A program made the translations under genes and the position numbers. From JAAEUB01 sp964550345 (GTDB lineage Bacteria; Pseudomonadota; Alphaproteobacteria; Rhodobacterales; Rhodobacteraceae), in NCBI GenBank assembly GCA_964550345.1, contig CAZJYZ010000042.1:1-27644 (forward strand): DNA of 27,644 bases. Reading direction: 5' to 3'. Below, piece after piece: positions 24,922-27,644 of the stretch; within the stretch, counting starts at the first letter, position 1; every line of letters begins with the position of its first letter. Below the pieces are notes generated by a model. That model saw only the letters and a program-made list of their open reading frames with translations. It searched no databases and was not told the origin of the DNA.

Positions 24922-25169
24922 GGGGTTTCCTCAGCTTTTCCAGTGGCTTTGCGCCAGAAATACATCAATGGCTTGCGGAACATAGACAGGAAGGCAAACA
25001 ACCCAAGGGCCGCCAACCATGGCCCATGGGCGATGCCGATCCAGACGATCAACACGAGGGCAGCAAGCAACAGAGGCAAGCCGACCATGCGCTGATATTT
25101 CATCGGCAGGAAGGCGACGAAAGTGGCCGCAAGCACCCAAAGGGCACCAAGGATCAGCGGCAGGCTCAT
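24918..25169 (-). CDS. DUF2484-family small membrane protein, copy 1
   Basis: The 83-residue protein opens MSLPLILGALWVLAATFVAFLP. It has about three hydrophobic segments, a GPW motif and a basic, acidic-ended tail (WRKATGKAEETP). It shares the MSL-LIL--LW--AA---A-LP pattern and GPW with its downstream neighbour, so the two look like paralogues. The ATG at 25169 overlaps the permease stop as ATGA and follows GGGACGGGAT. A longer in-frame reading from 25226 lies inside the permease gene and is not needed. No function is known; location suggests a link to wall synthesis or division. Confidence 0.8.
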   Translation of the reverse strand: MSLPLILGALWVLAATFVAFLPMKYQRMVGLPLLLAALVLIVWIGIAHGPWLAALGLFAFLSMFRKPLMYFWRKATGKAEETP

Positions 25170-26353
25170 ATCCCGTCCCAGAAATTGGCGGCAAACAGCG
25201 CGGCGCTGGCTAGAATGCCCAGCCATGGCACAAGGACAGGCACCGCGAAAGGTGATGGTCCACCCCTTATTTTTAACCCTATCAGGGCCGCGTTGACGAT
25301 CATAAAGACAAGCAACAAGGCCAGAGTGGTGTATTCCGCCAGCAAGGCGACCGGTAAAGTCAGAGCGCTGACAATCACCACAACACCGACCAGTATGGTT
25401 GCCAGAACCGGCGTGCCAAAGCGCGGATGAGCATGGTAAAAGACCGACAGGGTTGGACTGCGCCTGCCAAGGCCAAAGAACACCCGGCTGGCCATGACGA
25501 TCTGTGCCAGTACACCGTTCAGTGCCGCCGCAACGGCGATCGCCGACAGGAACGTGGCTGCACGCCCCGTCGACGTTTCCCAGACAAGCGCCAATGGCCG
25601 TTCAGATACCGCCAACGCCTCGACCGGCACGGATCGCACGGCGGCCATGGTCACCAGAATATAAAGAGCGCCGGTGATGGCCAGTGACAGCAAAATCGAG
25701 CGTGGCATATTACGCTCGGGCGCTTTGGCCTCTTCGGCCATATTCACCAGGTCGTCAAAGCCAATAAAGGCAAAAAAGGCGAAAATAGCTGCACCGAAAA
25801 CGCCAGGCCAGGCGATGGCAGGTGGGGTTAGCCAAGCCTCAACCGGGGCGGCGTTGAAGCCGACCCAGATCACCATGGCCAGACCGACCACCTCGATCAC
25901 CGTCAAAATGGCCGCAAAAGCAAGGCTTTCCAGCACCCCCACCAATGCGATAATGGTCAGGGCGACGCCCAGCCCGATCACCGCCACTTCGAAACCAATT
26001 GGCACGATCGAGGTCAGATAGCCAACCCCGCCTCGCAAAACTGCCGCCGAGGCTACGGTGCCGGCGACAATATTGATCGCTCCCACGACTAAAGCAAGCC
26101 AATGCTGCTTCAGGCCAATTTCGACATAGGAACTGTCGCCTGCCGCTTCGGGAATGCGGGCGGAAAGTTCGGAAAACGATAGGGCGGTAGGTACGGCGAC
26201 AAGGGCGGCTAGCAGGAAGGAAACCGGCGCCCAGACACCCGCTTCACCCACCGCAACGCCGACCAGCACGTAAATGCCTGCCCCGACCATGACACCGACG
26301 CCGTAGGCTGTCAGCAGTCCGAGCCCCAGACGTTTTTCCAGTCTTTCCGTCAT
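25166..26353 (-). CDS. APC-superfamily amino acid permease
   Basis: This inner-membrane transporter probably moves amino acids or related amines by secondary transport. The 395-residue protein has about eleven or twelve helices. The unwound first helix reads GVGVMVGAGIYVLVG, typical of substrate-binding helix 1. FSELSARIPEAAG follows helix 2, and FIGFDDLVNMAEEAKAPER leads into the NMPRSI amphipathic loop, both APC family marks. The substrate cannot be predicted from sequence. Its ATG overlaps the murC stop (ATGA) and its stop overlaps the DUF2484 start, so it is locked into the dcw message. A permease in this position is not part of the usual murC-murB order that I know. Confidence 0.88.
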   Translation of the reverse strand: MTERLEKRLGLGLLTAYGVGVMVGAGIYVLVGVAVGEAGVWAPVSFLLAALVAVPTALSFSELSARIPEAAGDSSYVEIGLKQHWLALVVGAINIVAGTVASAAVLRGGVGYLTSIVPIGFEVAVIGLGVALTIIALVGVLESLAFAAILTVIEVVGLAMVIWVGFNAAPVEAWLTPPAIAWPGVFGAAIFAFFAFIGFDDLVNMAEEAKAPERNMPRSILLSLAITGALYILVTMAAVRSVPVEALAVSERPLALVWETSTGRAATFLSAIAVAAALNGVLAQIVMASRVFFGLGRRSPTLSVFYHAHPRFGTPVLATILVGVVVIVSALTLPVALLAEYTTLALLLVFMIVNAALIGLKIRGGPSPFAVPVLVPWLGILASAALFAANFWDGI

Positions 26354-27644
26354 TTTATTGCGTCAAATAATGCGGGCAATTCACTGGCCCAAGCACTGAT
26401 CGTGCCAGCACCCAAACAGACCAGCATATCGCCCGGCTTGCCTTCTGCTTTCAGAAGTTCCGCCAGCTCATCCAGCCCGGCAACAGCGCGCGCATCACGG
26501 TGACCATGCATGGTCAGCCCGGCCACGAGATCGTCACGGCTGGCACCCTCTATTGGGTCTTCACCCGCAGCAAAAACATCCGATATGCCGACAATGTCGG
26601 CCTCATTAAAACAGGTGCAGAAATCGTCAAACAGATCATGCAGGCGTGTAAACCTGTGCGGCTGATGTACGGCGATCACCCGGCCCTCGGTGGCTTGACG
26701 TGCGGCTTTCAACACAGCCGCAATCTCAACCGGGTGATGGGCGTAATCGTCAATAATCGTGACCCCGTTCACCACGCCAACGCGGGTGAAGCGGCGGTTT
26801 ACGCCTTCGAACTCGGCCAAAGCCGCACGTATTTCAGCGCGCTTCATGCCCAGATGCCGGGCCGCAGCCACCGCCGCCAAAGCGTTTGAGACATTGTGGT
26901 CCCCGGGCATGGGGAGCGTGCAGTCTTTGATCACGCTGCCTTCATTGTTCAGCTCAATATCAAAATGTGCCACGCCGCCTTTGTAATGCAGATCAACGGC
27001 GCGAATATCGGCCTGGGCGTTGAAGCCATAGGTCATTACCCGCCGGTCGGTAATACGCCCGACCAGCGCCTGCACTTCGGGGTGATCCGTGTTGCAGATG
27101 GCCAGCCCATAAAAGGGAATGTTGTGTACGAAATCGTGGAAGCCCTGCCGCAGATTATCATACGAGCCCCAATGCTCCATATGCTCCGGGTCGATATTGG
27201 TGATGATGGCAATGGTGGCGGGCAGACGATTAAAAGTGCCGTCGCTTTCATCCGCCTCGACCACCATCCATTCGCCCTGCCCCATTCGGGCGTTGGAGCC
27301 GTAGGCGTGGATAATGCCGCCATTAATCACCGTGGGATCAATGCCACCCTTAACGAGGAGCTCAGCGACGAGTGTGGTGGTGGTGGTTTTGCCATGGGTA
27401 CCTGCTACGGCGATGTTGGATTTCAGCCGCATCAACTCGGCCAGCATTTCGGCCCGGCGCACCACGGGCAGGCCACGCGCGCGGGCGGCGTCCAGTTCCG
27501 GGTTTCCGGGTTTGATCGCGGACGAGATCACCACGACTTCCGCAAGTTCAAGGTTTTCGGCCCGTTGACCGATAAAGATTTCAGCTCCGAGTTTCGCCAG
27601 CCGCGTGGTGATTTTTGAGGCTTTCAGGTCCGAACCCTGCACCT
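26350..27644 (-). CDS. murC: UDP-N-acetylmuramate--L-alanine ligase (5' end outside window)
   Basis: MurC adds L-alanine to UDP-MurNAc with ATP, the first step of stem-peptide assembly. The visible part starts within VQGSDLKASKITTRL, so the N-terminal Rossmann start (about 30-35 residues, including the GIGG-type loop) lies beyond the right edge. The ATP-binding AVAGTHGKTTTTTLV, the central NIDPEHMEHWG, the PGDHNVSNALAA segment and the C-terminal IDDYAHHPVEI and HQPHRFTR motifs are intact. An apparent GTG start at 27642 is just an internal valine codon. The stop overlaps the permease start by four bases. Confidence 0.96.
   Translation of the reverse strand, partial: VQGSDLKASKITTRLAKLGAEIFIGQRAENLELAEVVVISSAIKPGNPELDAARARGLPVVRRAEMLAELMRLKSNIAVAGTHGKTTTTTLVAELLVKGGIDPTVINGGIIHAYGSNARMGQGEWMVVEADESDGTFNRLPATIAIITNIDPEHMEHWGSYDNLRQGFHDFVHNIPFYGLAICNTDHPEVQALVGRITDRRVMTYGFNAQADIRAVDLHYKGGVAHFDIELNNEGSVIKDCTLPMPGDHNVSNALAAVAAARHLGMKRAEIRAALAEFEGVNRRFTRVGVVNGVTIIDDYAHHPVEIAAVLKAARQATEGRVIAVHQPHRFTRLHDLFDDFCTCFNEADIVGISDVFAAGEDPIEGASRDDLVAGLTMHGHRDARAVAGLDELAELLKAEGKPGDMLVCLGAGTISAWASELPALFDAIK

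Overview
This window looks like an ordinary core-chromosome segment of an alphaproteobacterium, most likely of the Rhodobacterales (Roseobacter group). The evidence is gene order and family content: a TIGR02281-type aspartic protease, holC-pepA diverging from lptF-lptG-lptD-surA-pdxA-rsmA, DUF2484 proteins inside the dcw cluster, a long FtsZ with an alphaproteobacterial C-terminal tail, and moderately GC-rich DNA. I see no prophage, insertion sequence, CRISPR array, tRNA or rRNA, and no gene-free gap longer than 300 bases. The largest gaps are 20070-20352 upstream of ftsZ and 18179-18425 upstream of lpxC.

Layout. (1) At 1-2936, a membrane-anchored aspartic-protease-like gene on the plus strand meets the minus-strand pair pepA-holC. 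A 56-bp element occurs as two perfect inverted copies flanking holC, and each copy lies just after a stop codon. (2) At 3075-10396, a plus-strand run carries lptF-lptG-lptD (LPS export), surA (outer-membrane protein chaperone), pdxA (vitamin B6) and rsmA (16S rRNA methylation). (3) At 10469-13824, a minus-strand CLC-type chloride transport protein diverges from a D-lactate/glycolate-type FAD oxidase, which overlaps a small membrane protein. (4) At 13830-17065, the minus strand carries an unknown six-helix membrane protein coupled to recN, then bamD. (5) At 17258-27644, the minus strand carries the division and cell-wall (dcw) cluster, in transcription order murC (5' end outside the window), an APC-family permease, two tandem DUF2484 proteins, murB, ddl, ftsQ, ftsA, ftsZ, and then lpxC after a good intrinsic terminator.

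The genes together form two envelope-building blocks that converge near 13825. The left block exports and inserts LPS and folds outer-membrane proteins. The right block makes peptidoglycan precursors, divides the cell, commits UDP-GlcNAc to lipid A (lpxC) and assembles outer-membrane proteins (bamD). Many neighbours share ATGA or GTGA stop/start overlaps, so translation is probably coupled.

I did not find a clearly new biological system. The observations most worth a second look are the aspartic protease homologue whose catalytic Asp codon reads Asn, the stop-codon-linked inverted repeats around holC, the permease and duplicated DUF2484 genes embedded between murC and murB, the CLC protein lacking the proton glutamate, and an orphan plus-strand terminator between bamD and lpxC.
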